In this document: positions 1 to 7,937 of the stretch, piece by piece | Position numbering within the stretch: the first letter of the stretch is position 1 | How the letters are laid out: the number at the start of each line of letters is the position of its first letter | Assembly (NCBI GenBank): GCA_900552385.1 | Contig: URZI01000013.1 | Location: 1 to 52,194 of the forward strand | Direction of reading: 5' to 3' | DNA: 52,194 bases | DNA from: an uncultured Collinsella sp. | GTDB lineage: Bacteria; Actinomycetota; Coriobacteriia; Coriobacteriales; Coriobacteriaceae | Translations under genes and position numbers: made by a program | Notes under the pieces: model-generated | What the model was told of the DNA's origin: nothing | Seen by the model: only the letters and a program-made list of their open reading frames with translations | The model's database searches: none

Positions 1-26
1 GGCTCGGAGATGTGTATAAGAGACAG
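1..26. other. Illumina Nextera adapter remnant (not genomic)
   Basis: Bases 8-26 are the 19-bp Tn5 mosaic end (AGATGTGTATAAGAGACAG), and bases 1-7 (GGCTCGG) are the part of the Nextera read-2 adapter that precedes it. This is untrimmed library adapter, so genomic sequence begins at base 27 and the left edge is an assembly end. Confidence 0.97.
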
Positions 27-122
27 AAGTAGGCGAGGGGCGGGAGAGGGGTGGCTTGTGCGATGGGCGCGACGCGGCCGCGCTTGGCCAACGGAGCCTT
101 GGCACATCCTCGGCAGCTTGCC

Positions 123-1322
123 CTAGAGCTTGTGGCGGCGCTCTTCTTTGCGCTCCTCGGCTGCCTGCTCCTCCTGCTTAAAAGCGGGGTCGTCGGGGGT
201 GACCAGCTCGTCCTCGTGCGTGCGCTTGTTGTAATGGTGGCGCAGCACGGGTTCAAACAGGCGCAGGTGCTTGGCGAAGGCAGCCGAGCCAATGGCGAGC
301 ACGGTAAAGATGAGCACACGCATGGGCACCTCGACCTGATTGATGGCGGCGGCGCCGGCCGAAAGCATAATGCACCAGGCATAGATAAGCAGCACGGCCT
401 GTTTTTGGTTGTAGCCTTCTTGGATCAGGCGGTGGTGGATGTGGCCCTTGTCGGCCTGCCCGATGCTAATGTGGGCGCGCTTGCGGCGCACAATGGCGCT
501 AAACGTGTCGATGATGGGCACGCCGGCAACGATGAGCGGGATGATAAGCGAGGTGAGTGCGGCGGTGCGGCTCACGTTGAGCAGCGAGATGGAGCCCAGC
601 GCAAAGCCCAGAAGCAACGACCCCGAGTCGCCCAAGAAGATGCTTGCGGGGTTGAAGTTGTAGCGCAAAAAGGCCAGACAGGCGCCAAAGAGCGCAATGG
701 AGAGCGCGGCGGCGTCGATGCGGCCCGAGAGAACGGCCATCGAAAACATGGTGAACGACGCGATGCCGCAGATGCCCGTGGCCAAGCCGTCGAGGCCGTC
801 GATGAGGTTAATGATGTTGGTGAATGCCACCAGATAGATCACGGTGATGGGGTAGGCGAGCCATCCGAGCATGATCTCGCCGGGGGTAAACGGGTTGACG
901 ATGACGCCGATTTTTAGGCCGCCGATACAGGCGATAAGCGCGGCGAGGACTTGTCCGGCCAGCTTTTGCTTGGGCGTGAGCTGGAAGACGTCGTCGATAG
1001 CGCCTGTTGCAAAGATGACGGTAAAGGAGAGCGCCAGCATGGGATAGCTAATGTGAAGGCGCGGGTGCGGCACCAGGACGGGTGGCCAGCCTAGGTACCA
1101 GGTGCCTAGGATTTGCACAATGCAGGCAACGACCAGGCCCAAAAACACCGCCGTTCCGCCCAAACGCGGGATGGGCTTGGTGTTGATGCGGCGCTTGGAA
1201 GGGTAGTCGACGGCATCGAGCTTAATTGCCAAGCGCTTGACCAGGGGCACCGCGAGGAAGGTCGTGATAAAGGCCGCCGCTGCCACGCATAGGTACGGTA
1301 TGTAGCTCGGGGATGAAGCCAT
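123..1322 (-). CDS. wecA: WecA/TagO-like undecaprenyl-phosphate sugar-1-phosphate transferase
   Basis: Polytopic membrane enzyme of the MraY/WecA/TagO family. The family moves a HexNAc-1-phosphate from a UDP-sugar to undecaprenyl phosphate, the first step of teichoic-acid or surface-polysaccharide synthesis. The 399-residue protein shows many hydrophobic segments, a family N-terminal patch (YPSKRRINTKPIPRLGG, about residues 40-56), the acidic AIDD motif near 108-111, NLIDGLDGLA near 172-181 and a FLGDSGS loop, all typical catalytic landmarks. I chose the ATG at 1322 (MASSPSY). An in-frame TTG at 1376 would add 18 charged residues before the first membrane segment, and neither start has a strong ribosome-binding site. 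The polysaccharide cluster at 38.5-47.9 kb could use the lipid-linked sugar, but that link is inferred. The donor sugar cannot be read from sequence. Confidence 0.88.
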   Translation of the reverse strand: MASSPSYIPYLCVAAAAFITTFLAVPLVKRLAIKLDAVDYPSKRRINTKPIPRLGGTAVFLGLVVACIVQILGTWYLGWPPVLVPHPRLHISYPMLALSFTVIFATGAIDDVFQLTPKQKLAGQVLAALIACIGGLKIGVIVNPFTPGEIMLGWLAYPITVIYLVAFTNIINLIDGLDGLATGICGIASFTMFSMAVLSGRIDAAALSIALFGACLAFLRYNFNPASIFLGDSGSLLLGFALGSISLLNVSRTAALTSLIIPLIVAGVPIIDTFSAIVRRKRAHISIGQADKGHIHHRLIQEGYNQKQAVLLIYAWCIMLSAGAAAINQVEVPMRVLIFTVLAIGSAAFAKHLRLFEPVLRHHYNKRTHEDELVTPDDPAFKQEEQAAEERKEERRHKL

Positions 1323-1538
1323 GAATCTAAAAACCGCCAAGCGTCGAAGGAAAAGGTCAAAGGTTGCTACGCGCAAAAAGGCATAGCTGACCCATGATAC
1401 TCGACCGAGGGGGGTGCGGAGGTTTGCACTGTGTGATTATCACGCGCTTACCAGATATTGGGGTGATAGTGGGGCTCTGCCTGGTGCCTTTTGGGAATCT
1501 TAGCGGGATTTGCAATGGCAATTTTCGGCAAAAGAAAA
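1323..1538. other. Intergenic, no gene seen
   Basis: Spacer between the WecA-like gene and the structured RNA, both on the minus strand. It contains one perfect short palindrome, GTGATTATCAC (1433-1443), which could be an operator. No convincing promoter hexamers accompany it. The T-rich stretch next to 1538 is probably the 3' tail of the RNA described next. Confidence 0.4.
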
Positions 1539-1697
1539 CCACCCCCCACGTTACGAAAATGAACCCACCTAAAACAGGTGGGTGCCCTCATCGACTGTTC
1601 CAGCGTCCTTAACAACGAAGGATACCTGTACTAGGTACGACTGTGTGGGCTCCCTAAATAAACGCGACGGTTCACCCAGTTGCTCCGCGGGGGGCGG
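1539..1697 (-). ncRNA. Structured RNA, candidate 6S RNA (ssrS)
   Basis: About 159 nt with no coding potential. The two ends form a 12-bp closing stem on the minus strand (CCGCCCCCCGCG with CGTGGGGGGTGG). Two of its pairs are G-U on the minus strand and would be A-C mismatches on the plus strand, which fixes the orientation. The 3' stem arm is followed by TTTTCTTTT, as in an intrinsic terminator. Near the 3' side is a 7-bp hairpin (CCCACCT, loop GTTTT, AGGTGGG) followed by GGGTTCATT-like sequence. A further hairpin (TCCTT/AAGGA) lies near the middle. A long closing stem, an open central region with a 3'-side hairpin, and this length fit 6S RNA, the RNA polymerase-binding regulator. The family call comes from layout and is not certain. 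Confidence 0.55.
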
Positions 1698-1706
1698 AAT
1701 ACCTAC

Positions 1707-1735
1707 ATCATAAAGCGGCACTTTATCGATTCCAG
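1707..1735 (-). promoter_or_regulatory. Candidate promoter of the structured RNA
   Basis: On the minus strand a TATGAT -10 hexamer (1707-1712) lies about 9 nt before the first base of the closing stem. A weak -35-like CTGGAA (1730-1735) lies 17 nt further upstream. The -10 is good and the -35 poor. Confidence 0.35.
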
Positions 1736-1849
1736 TCTTGACATTACAAAAATCGTGTCGGACGATTACGGCGCCTTGGGCTCGAGCCGTCTGTGGGGTT
1801 GATCCCTTTACGTTTGAGCTGCTGAATCGTTGTTTTGGAGCATGGTTTT

Positions 1850-2788
1850 ATGCCGACGTCGTTGACCGAACTTTTTTCGCCCGCCTGCCATTTGTGTCCG
1901 CGCCGTTGCGGTGCGGCGCGCGATGAGGGCGCGCACGGCGTCTGCGGTGCTAACGACACGCTCAAGGTGGCCCGCGCCGCGCTTCATATGTGGGAGGAGC
2001 CGCCTATCTCGGGCGAGGCCGGTTCGGGCACGATCTTCTTTAGCGGCTGCTCGCTCAAATGTATCTACTGCCAGAACCACGAGATCTCGACCGGCAATTT
2101 TGGCCTTGAGATTTCGCCTGAGCGCCTGGTCGAGATTATGCTGGAACTGCAGGACCAGGGTGCCAACAACATCAATTTGGTGACGGCGACGCACTATGCG
2201 CACCTGTTGCCTGCCGCGATTGCCGCGGCACGGGCGCGCGGACTGGTTATCCCAATCGTCTACAACACGAGTGGTTACGAGCGCGCGAGTGCCGTGGCGG
2301 CGCTGGGCGACCTGGTCGATGTGTGGCTCACCGACTTTAAATATGCCGATGCCGGGCTTGCGCAGTCGCTCTCCCATATAAAGGATTACCCGCGTGTGGC
2401 CGTGTCGGGTCTGGCCCAGATGGCGCGCGAGATCGAGCGCCGCGGGGGAGAGTTGGTGGACGAGGGCGGGCTTATGAAGCGTGGCATGATCGTGCGTCAC
2501 CTGGTGCTTCCGGGGCATGCAGACGATTCGTGTCGCGTGCTGGACCTGGTGTGGCAGACGGTGGGCGACGTGCCGATCTCGGTTATGAACCAGTACACGC
2601 CCAATGCGCTCATGCGCGAGCAGGGCGGCGACCTGGCACGCGCCGTGCCACGTGAGGAGTACGAGCAGGTGCTCGACCATGCCGACGACCTGGGTTTTAC
2701 GACGATGTTCTGGCAAGAGGGCGGCGCGGTAGACGAGAGCTTCACCCCGGCCTTCGACACCACCGGTGTTCTTACCAGCGCAAAGTAG
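1850..2788 (+). CDS. Radical SAM protein, PflX/COG1313-like
   Basis: Radical SAM enzyme of 312 residues resembling the uncharacterised PflX group, related to pyruvate formate-lyase activating enzymes. The [4Fe-4S]/SAM motif is C67-SLK-C71-IY-C74. Ahead of it is a second cysteine set at C13, C16, C20 and C32, which suggests an extra metal site. The partial barrel follows, with YNTSGYE near residue 141. The ATG at 1850 is preceded by GGAG at 9 nt. A TTG at 1835 in the same frame would add five residues but has no ribosome-binding site. No glycyl-radical enzyme gene lies next to it, so its substrate is unknown and an activase role is not shown. It is followed by a hairpin repeat and tRNA-Ala. 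Confidence 0.85.
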   Translation: MPTSLTELFSPACHLCPRRCGAARDEGAHGVCGANDTLKVARAALHMWEEPPISGEAGSGTIFFSGCSLKCIYCQNHEISTGNFGLEISPERLVEIMLELQDQGANNINLVTATHYAHLLPAAIAAARARGLVIPIVYNTSGYERASAVAALGDLVDVWLTDFKYADAGLAQSLSHIKDYPRVAVSGLAQMAREIERRGGELVDEGGLMKRGMIVRHLVLPGHADDSCRVLDLVWQTVGDVPISVMNQYTPNALMREQGGDLARAVPREEYEQVLDHADDLGFTTMFWQEGGAVDESFTPAFDTTGVLTSAK

Positions 2789-2797
2789 TGCGTTCGT

Positions 2798-2833
2798 CGA
2801 TGATTTTTCTGGGACGGGGGTAAAAAATCATCG
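2798..2833. repeat. Hairpin repeat with GGGAC-type loop, type C
   Basis: Perfect 11-bp inverted repeat (CGATGATTTTT / AAAAATCATCG) around a 14-nt loop containing GGGACGGGGG. It begins 10 nt after the stop codon of the radical SAM gene. The loop resembles those of the two other hairpin repeat families in this window (5118-5170 and 9226-9267) although the arms differ. No long U tract follows it, so it is a weak terminator at best. Confidence 0.6.
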
Positions 2834-2897
2834 AGAGGATCGCCTGTTCGAAAAGTTGCCAAAATAGCCGCGCCCCAAAAAGACTGGTTATTGGGCG

Positions 2898-2925
2898 TTG
2901 ACAGTTGGCGAGCCGTAGGTAAAAT
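2898..2925 (+). promoter_or_regulatory. tRNA-Ala promoter
   Basis: Consensus -35 TTGACA (2898-2903), 16-nt spacer and TAAAAT -10 (2920-2925). The -10 ends 13 nt before the mature tRNA start. Confidence 0.75.
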
Positions 2926-2938
2926 ATCGACTTGTCCT

Positions 2939-3011
2939 GGGGACGTAGCTCAGTTGGGAGAGCGCTGCCGTCGCATGGCAGAGGCCGAGGGTTCGACTCC
3001 CTTCGTCTCCA
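2939..3011 (+). tRNA. tRNA-Ala (anticodon CGC)
   Basis: Full cloverleaf of 73 nt. The 7-bp acceptor stem is GGGGACG/CGTCTCC and includes the G3-U70 pair, the alanine identity element. The anticodon stem CTGCC/GGCAG carries the loop GTCGCAT, giving anticodon CGC, which reads GCG. The discriminator base is A and the 3' CCA is not encoded. Confidence 0.96.
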
Positions 3012-3026
3012 CCCTTGGATTTGATA

Positions 3027-3057
3027 AGCCGCTGACATTGTGTCGGCGGCTTTTTTT
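3027..3057 (+). terminator. Intrinsic terminator after tRNA-Ala
   Basis: Eleven-bp stem (AGCCGCTGACA / TGTCGGCGGCT, one G-U pair) with a 3-nt loop, followed by a run of T. It ends the tRNA transcript just before the next gene's ribosome-binding site. Confidence 0.85.
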
Positions 3058-3075
3058 AAAAGAAAGGGCTATACC

Positions 3076-3534
3076 ATGGCCGAGCTTGAGTCCCAACCAT
3101 TGTCCGACGAGGAGCGCGCTGAGTTGGAAGAGCTCCGCGCTGAGAAGGCCCGCCGCGAGGCTCGGGAAGAGGCCCGTCGCGAGCGTGAGGAGCTGGCTGC
3201 CCTGCGCGCCGAGCGTGCGAAGGCCGAGGAAGTCGCCTTGAACGCCGCATCCGAGCGCAAGCCCGCGCCCGCACCCAAGCCCGCTGCTGCGAAGCCTGCA
3301 CCTGCCGCGCCCAAACCTCAGCCTAAAAAGGCCGCTCGTCTTAAGTCCGTCGAGCCCAAGCCGAGCCGTGACGAGATGACCTTTGCCCAGCGCATGGTTA
3401 CCTCCAAGGAACCTACGGGCGAGAACGAGATCCCTGGCATGGCGCCGGCTCAAAAAATCATCATTGTCCTTGCCCTCATCGCGTTTGTCATCTTTATGGG
3501 CTACACGATCCTGACCAGCATGGGCCTGCTCTAA
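3076..3534 (+). CDS. Small coiled-coil protein with C-terminal membrane anchor
   Basis: Unrecognised protein of 152 residues. Residues 1-60 are a highly charged Glu/Arg/Ala heptad-like segment, probably a coiled coil. Residues 61-95 are a Lys/Pro/Ala-rich linker with repeated PKP-type units. Residues 126-147 form one hydrophobic helix (IIIVLALIAFVIFMGY) close to the C-terminus. There is no signal peptide, so it is probably tail-anchored with most of the chain in the cytoplasm. The ATG at 3076 has AGAAAGGG about 9 nt upstream. Upstream codons of the same frame overlap the tRNA terminator and are unlikely to be translated. No function can be assigned. Confidence 0.75.
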   Translation: MAELESQPLSDEERAELEELRAEKARREAREEARREREELAALRAERAKAEEVALNAASERKPAPAPKPAAAKPAPAAPKPQPKKAARLKSVEPKPSRDEMTFAQRMVTSKEPTGENEIPGMAPAQKIIIVLALIAFVIFMGYTILTSMGLL

Positions 3535-3618
3535 CCGATTTGCATCGGGCGTCATGTCCGCATGCTCTGCTCTCGTCCAACCCTCAAATTCTGCACCACA
3601 CATCCGAAAGGTCGCCCC

Positions 3619-5124
3619 ATGGCTTTGACCGATATCTCTCATCCCACCGACATCGCAATGCTCACCGATCTGTACGAACTCACTATGGCCCAGGGCCTGT
3701 GGGAGAGCGGCAAGGCCAATGAGCAGGGTTGTTTTACCGCGTTTTACCGCGACCATCCCTTTGGCAGCGCCTATGCCGTCATGTGCGGCACCGCCGAGCT
3801 GCCCGAGCTAGTCGAGAATCTGCGCTTTACGCCCGAGGATATCGACTACCTCGCATCGCTTGAGGCCCCGGCCGGCGGCGCGATGTTCAAGTCCGCATTC
3901 CTCGACTACCTGCGCGATTTTCGTGCGCATGTAAACATCGACGCCGTCCCCGAGGGCGAGCTCGTCTTTCCACGCGAGCCCATGGTGCGCGTCACCGGTC
4001 CTGCGCTCGAGTGCCAGCTGCTTGAGACGGCGCTGCTCAACATCGTCGGGTTCCAGACACTTGTCGCCACCAAGACGGCGCGCGTGGTGCTCGCCGCCGA
4101 CGGTCGCCCTGTGGCGGAGTTTGGCCTGCGCCGAGCCCAGGGTCCCGATGGCGGCCTGGCCGTTGCGCGCGCGAGCTACGTCGCCGGCTGCTCCTCTACG
4201 TCCAATGTGCTCGCCGGCCGCCGCTACGGTATTCCCGTCTTTGGCACGCATGCGCACAGCTGGGTGATGAGCTTCGATTCCGAGCTCGAGGCCTTCCGCG
4301 CCTTTGCCAAGTCGAGCCCCAAGAACTGCACGCTGCTCATCGACACCTACGATGTGCGCGAGGGCTGCGAGCATGCCATTACGGTTGCCAAGGAGATGGA
4401 GGCGGCGGGCGAGCGCCTGTCGGCTATTCGCATCGACTCCGGCGACCTTGCCAAGCTCTCCAAGTATGTTCGCGGCCGTTTTGATGCCGAGGGCCTGCCC
4501 TATGTGGGTATCTCGGTGTCCAACGACCTGGACGAGTACACGATTCAGTCGCTGCTCGACCAGGGCGCGCCCATCGATAGCTTTGGCGTGGGTACCAAGC
4601 TCGCGACCTGCTACGACCAGCCGGCGCTGGGCGGCGTGTACAAGCTTTCCGCCCGCCGTGCGAGCGAGGCCGACCCGTGGACGCCGGTGGTCAAGCTCTC
4701 CGAGCAGCCCTATAAGCGCACGATCCCGGGCGTGCAGCGCGTGCGCCGTTATTACGACGGCTTTGGCGGCCCGGTCTGCGACATGATCTACGACGAGGAC
4801 CATCTGGCGGGGGAGGGCGCCGCGCGCGGCAATACCCTCGTGGCCGTGAATGATGCCGCCCTGGTGACCGACGTGTCCGAACTTGAGTATCGTGAGCTGC
4901 TGGTGCCGATCGTGCGCGACGGCAGTGCGGTGGCTCCGCGTGAGAGCATCCAGGACGCGCGCGAGCGCTGTGCTTGGGCAATCGATCATCTGGACGCGGC
5001 TTTCAAGCGCTTCCTGTATCCGCAGACCTACGTGGTGGGCATGGAACAGGGCTTGGCCCAGGTGCGCGACGAGCTCGTGCGCAAGAACATGGCCGCGGCT
5101 TCGGCCTTCCCCTGGGCAAAATGA
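3619..5124 (+). CDS. pncB: Nicotinate phosphoribosyltransferase
   Basis: Joins nicotinate and PRPP to form nicotinate mononucleotide, the entry step of the NAD salvage (Preiss-Handler) pathway. The 501-residue protein shows the family start LTDLYELTMAQ, a GRRYGIPVFGTHAHSW segment in mid-protein, DTYDVREGC, RIDSGDLAKLS and GVGTKLATCYDQPALGGVYKL, which line the nucleotide and phosphate sites of the family. The ATG at 3619 follows GAAAGG. An upstream in-frame ATG at 3562 would add 19 residues without a ribosome-binding site. The stop codon TGA (5122-5124) lies inside the left arm of a hairpin repeat. Transcription may continue into proB 82 nt downstream, although the hairpin could attenuate it. 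Confidence 0.95.
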   Translation: MALTDISHPTDIAMLTDLYELTMAQGLWESGKANEQGCFTAFYRDHPFGSAYAVMCGTAELPELVENLRFTPEDIDYLASLEAPAGGAMFKSAFLDYLRDFRAHVNIDAVPEGELVFPREPMVRVTGPALECQLLETALLNIVGFQTLVATKTARVVLAADGRPVAEFGLRRAQGPDGGLAVARASYVAGCSSTSNVLAGRRYGIPVFGTHAHSWVMSFDSELEAFRAFAKSSPKNCTLLIDTYDVREGCEHAITVAKEMEAAGERLSAIRIDSGDLAKLSKYVRGRFDAEGLPYVGISVSNDLDEYTIQSLLDQGAPIDSFGVGTKLATCYDQPALGGVYKLSARRASEADPWTPVVKLSEQPYKRTIPGVQRVRRYYDGFGGPVCDMIYDEDHLAGEGAARGNTLVAVNDAALVTDVSELEYRELLVPIVRDGSAVAPRESIQDARERCAWAIDHLDAAFKRFLYPQTYVVGMEQGLAQVRDELVRKNMAAASAFPWAK

Positions 5125-5170
5125 TCCCTTGGGGACGATCCCTTGGGGACGGAGGAAAACGGATCATTTT
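5118..5170 (+). repeat. Hairpin repeat, type B, containing the pncB stop codon
   Basis: Perfect 10-bp arms AAAATGATCC (5118-5127) and GGATCATTTT (5161-5170). The TGA stop of pncB is inside the left arm. The interior carries GATCCCTTGGGGAC twice in tandem, then GGAGGAAAAC. A second, partly decayed copy lies at 14246-14279. The T-rich right end makes it terminator-like. Families of small hairpins spread by RAYT transposases look like this, but the link is inferred. Confidence 0.7.
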
Positions 5171-5206
5171 CTCGCCCGCCCGCTCAACATTCGATTGGTT
5201 TGACGC

Positions 5207-6334
5207 ATGACGACTTCTTATAAAACGATGGTGGTAAAGATCGGTTCGTCCACGGTGGTGGGCGCCGACGGCAAGGTCAACCGCGCCTTTATCGGCGGGC
5301 TTGCCGATCAGGCCGCAGCCCTGCGCAAACTCGGCTGGTGCCTGGTCGTGGTGAGCTCGGGCGCTATCGCCTGCGGCTATCCCGTGCTGGGCTTCGACCG
5401 CAAGCCGGTTGGCGACCTGCCGAGCCTGCAGGCCTGCGCCTCGGCCGGTCAGTGCATCATTTCGTCGGCCTACGACGAGGAGTTTCATGCGCGCGATCTG
5501 CTCACCTCGCTCGTGCTGCTCACGCGCCACGATACGGCCCGCCGCACATCCTACCTGCATGCGCGCGACGCCCTACTGCGCTTGGTGGAGCTGGGCGTGG
5601 TGCCGGTCGTCAACGAGAACGATACCGTTACCGTCGACGAGATCAAGTTTGGCGACAACGACACGCTGGCGGCGCTTGTGAGCTGCCTGGTTTCTGCCGA
5701 TCTGTGCGTGACGCTTTCGGACATCGATGGCCTCTACACCGCCAATCCGCACGAGGACCCGACGGCTGAGTTTGTCCCGGTCGTGCATAAGATCGATGCC
5801 AAGATCATTGCCTCGGCAGGCGATTCTTCGACCTCGGTGGGCACGGGTGGCATGATCACCAAGATCCGCGCGAGCCGCATCCTGATGACGGCGGGCATTC
5901 AAAGCGTGATTTGCTCGGGCGAGGAGCCCGATGCGCTCGTGCGCCTCGCTCGCGGCGAGAGCGTGGGCACGCTGTTCGATCCGCCGGCGGAGCGTCTGGA
6001 CATTGCGCCCCGCAAGCTGTGGATCGCACTGGGCGACAAGGCGCATGGCTCGGTGACGGTCGATGATGGTGCTGCGAAGGCGCTGGTCAGCCGTGGATCT
6101 TCCCTGCTTGCGGTGGGTATTCGCGAGGTCGATGGCACGTTTGCCGAGGGCGATGTGCTCGACGTGTGCGATTCGAGCGGTATGGTCGTCGCCCGCGGTA
6201 TCGCCGAGGCCGATTCGGACGTGCTGGAGCTTGCAGCCGGACGTCGCCAGGACCAGATCGCCGGCAACCGCCTGCTCGCTAACCTGGCCGAGAAGCCGGC
6301 GATACACAGGGATAACTTGATCGTATTTGCATAA
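5207..6334 (+). CDS. proB: Glutamate 5-kinase
   Basis: Phosphorylates L-glutamate to gamma-glutamyl phosphate, the first step of proline synthesis. It has 375 residues. An amino-acid kinase domain (about 1-260) has KIGSSTVV at the start, the NENDTV...FGDNDTLAA active-site region and GTGGMITKIRAS. A C-terminal PUA domain (about 275-355) follows, as in full-length ProB. The start ATG at 5207 has only a weak ribosome-binding site. ProA, its partner in the pathway, is 1.6 kb away beyond a convergent hydrolase gene, so the usual proBA operon is split. A strong bidirectional terminator closes the gene. Feedback control by proline through the kinase domain is typical of the family but cannot be read here. 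Confidence 0.95.
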   Translation: MTTSYKTMVVKIGSSTVVGADGKVNRAFIGGLADQAAALRKLGWCLVVVSSGAIACGYPVLGFDRKPVGDLPSLQACASAGQCIISSAYDEEFHARDLLTSLVLLTRHDTARRTSYLHARDALLRLVELGVVPVVNENDTVTVDEIKFGDNDTLAALVSCLVSADLCVTLSDIDGLYTANPHEDPTAEFVPVVHKIDAKIIASAGDSSTSVGTGGMITKIRASRILMTAGIQSVICSGEEPDALVRLARGESVGTLFDPPAERLDIAPRKLWIALGDKAHGSVTVDDGAAKALVSRGSSLLAVGIREVDGTFAEGDVLDVCDSSGMVVARGIAEADSDVLELAAGRRQDQIAGNRLLANLAEKPAIHRDNLIVFA

Positions 6335-6378
6335 AGAAAGACAGCGCTGCGGATCGTTTCCTGCAGCGCTGTCTTTCT
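6335..6378. terminator. Bidirectional terminator between proB and the hydrolase gene
   Basis: A 16-bp perfect stem (AGAAAGACAGCGCTGC and its complement) with a 12-nt loop. T runs lie on the 3' side in both directions. It serves the convergent genes on either side. Confidence 0.9.
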
Positions 6379-6406
6379 CGTGCCGGCACTTTGGGACACT
6401 CCTTAG

Positions 6407-7825
6407 CTAGAAGATCCGGCGCAGGTCTCCGCGGTTGAGCGCTTCGTCGAAGAGGTGCTTGAACACCACGCTGCCGTGCAGGCCGTCGTGCTCGAACTCG
6501 TTGGTCACCCAGGCGTGCGAGTTGCCCACGCGGCTGAGCGTGTCGACCTGCAGGCCCGAGTCCACGTACATGTCATCGAAGTACACCGCGGCTTGGAGCG
6601 GCACCTCGTTGCATGCTAGGCGCTGCGGGTCGTAGACCTTGTCCCAGCTCGTGTCTTCCATCAGCAGGTCCATCGCGGGCTTGAAGGGCTTAAGTTCGGG
6701 CATCTGCTCGAACATCCACGGGAACATGGCCTCGCCGGTAAACATGAGCGGGCGCGCGAGCGTGTCGAACTCGGCGCGGTGTGCCTTTTCCTCTGCCGCG
6801 GCCCAGCGAATGGGCATGGTGTCGCCATCGGCGTAGATGAACTCTTGCAGCGTCCAGTACAGCGGATTCGTGCGTGTGTTGGTGCGCTCGAAAGCGCGCA
6901 TTAAAAAGCTATCGGATACTGAGGCACCGCAGCCCAGCGTGCCGTCGCCATCAACAAACGCATGGTCGATAATCCAATGCATGCGCTCAAAGCTCGGCTT
7001 CATGCCAAAGTCGCTGCCCATGAGCTGTAGGCGCTCGACCGTCATCGGCGAGCCGTCGGGCAGCACGGGCTTCTGGGCCTCGAGCGCATCGGCCAGGGCT
7101 GCCACGCGGTCGACGTCAGCGGGGTAGCGGTCATAATACTGCTGCGTCTTGGCGGCCATGCGCGGGAAGGTGTGCGCGTAGACCTCGCTTGCGCTCGCCG
7201 GCACGTGGGGGATGCCGCCGCAGGTAAAGCTTGCCGCTATGCCCTCGGGGAAGAGCGACAGATAGCTCAACGTCAAAAAGCCGCCGTAGCTCTGCCCGAG
7301 TGTGACCCAGGGCTTGCCGCCAAATCCCACCAGGCGCAGGTACTCAAAATCGCGCACGATGGAGCTGGCGAGGTGGCGCTTGAGGAAATCCGCCTGCGAG
7401 CGTGCGGCATCGGAGCCGGCCGCCGTCGCGCGCTCGCCCAGTGCGGCAATCGTGCGCCCGTCTACACAGCTGCTGCGCCCGGTGCCGCGCTGGTCGGGCA
7501 GGACCACGCGGAAGTGCTTGACGGCCTCCTCGATCCAGCCGTCGCTTGTGGGCGACAGCGGACGCGGGCTCTCGCCGCCGGGGCCGCCCTGCAAAAACAG
7601 GAGCAGCGGCAGATCGTCGTTGATGCGGTCGGGCGCGCAAACCATGCGGTAGAAGAGCTTGATGCTCTCGGGCGCGCCGGCGATGGGTGCCGGCATAGCG
7701 CCGCGGCGCATGGTGCTGCCGACGGCCAGGAGCATCGGCTCCAGGCCGCGCCAGTCAAGGGGGACGTCGATGCTGTGGTCCTCGACATAAAGGCCGGGGA
7801 CGTGGTACGAAGTGATGAGGGCCAT
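6407..7825 (-). CDS. Prolyl aminopeptidase-like alpha/beta hydrolase (S33 family)
   Basis: Serine hydrolase of 472 residues resembling the proline iminopeptidase/tripeptidyl aminopeptidase group. It shows the oxyanion motif QGGPGGES (79-86), DQRGTGRS (111-118) and the nucleophile elbow GQSYGG with Ser179. The long C-terminal half contains a cap domain and the remaining triad residues. There is no signal peptide, so it is probably cytoplasmic. S33 enzymes remove N-terminal proline from peptides, which fits its place between proB and proA, the two proline synthesis genes. That functional tie is inferred from position. The ATG at 7825 has GGAAG upstream. A longer in-frame start at 7906 would run into the divergent proA leader. 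Confidence 0.85.
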   Translation of the reverse strand: MALITSYHVPGLYVEDHSIDVPLDWRGLEPMLLAVGSTMRRGAMPAPIAGAPESIKLFYRMVCAPDRINDDLPLLLFLQGGPGGESPRPLSPTSDGWIEEAVKHFRVVLPDQRGTGRSSCVDGRTIAALGERATAAGSDAARSQADFLKRHLASSIVRDFEYLRLVGFGGKPWVTLGQSYGGFLTLSYLSLFPEGIAASFTCGGIPHVPASASEVYAHTFPRMAAKTQQYYDRYPADVDRVAALADALEAQKPVLPDGSPMTVERLQLMGSDFGMKPSFERMHWIIDHAFVDGDGTLGCGASVSDSFLMRAFERTNTRTNPLYWTLQEFIYADGDTMPIRWAAAEEKAHRAEFDTLARPLMFTGEAMFPWMFEQMPELKPFKPAMDLLMEDTSWDKVYDPQRLACNEVPLQAAVYFDDMYVDSGLQVDTLSRVGNSHAWVTNEFEHDGLHGSVVFKHLFDEALNRGDLRRIF

Positions 7826-7937
7826 GTGAGTCTTCCGTTCGTTGCGGTGTTTCGGGTTGACCAATTCTACCGCCGCGGGCGAGGCCATGCGCAAATCGGC
7901 TACCATGGTTGCAAACTTCTAGGAGAAAGGGCCGCCC

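Noticed and set aside
27..122. Possible start of another minus-strand gene after the WecA-like gene
   Set aside because: Fewer than 100 bases remain before the adapter. A GTG or ATG frame is open, but nothing supports coding.
5125..5160. CRISPR-like tandem repeat (GATCCCTTGGGGAC twice)
   Set aside because: Only two adjacent 14-bp units without spacers, contained in a hairpin. No cas genes in the window.
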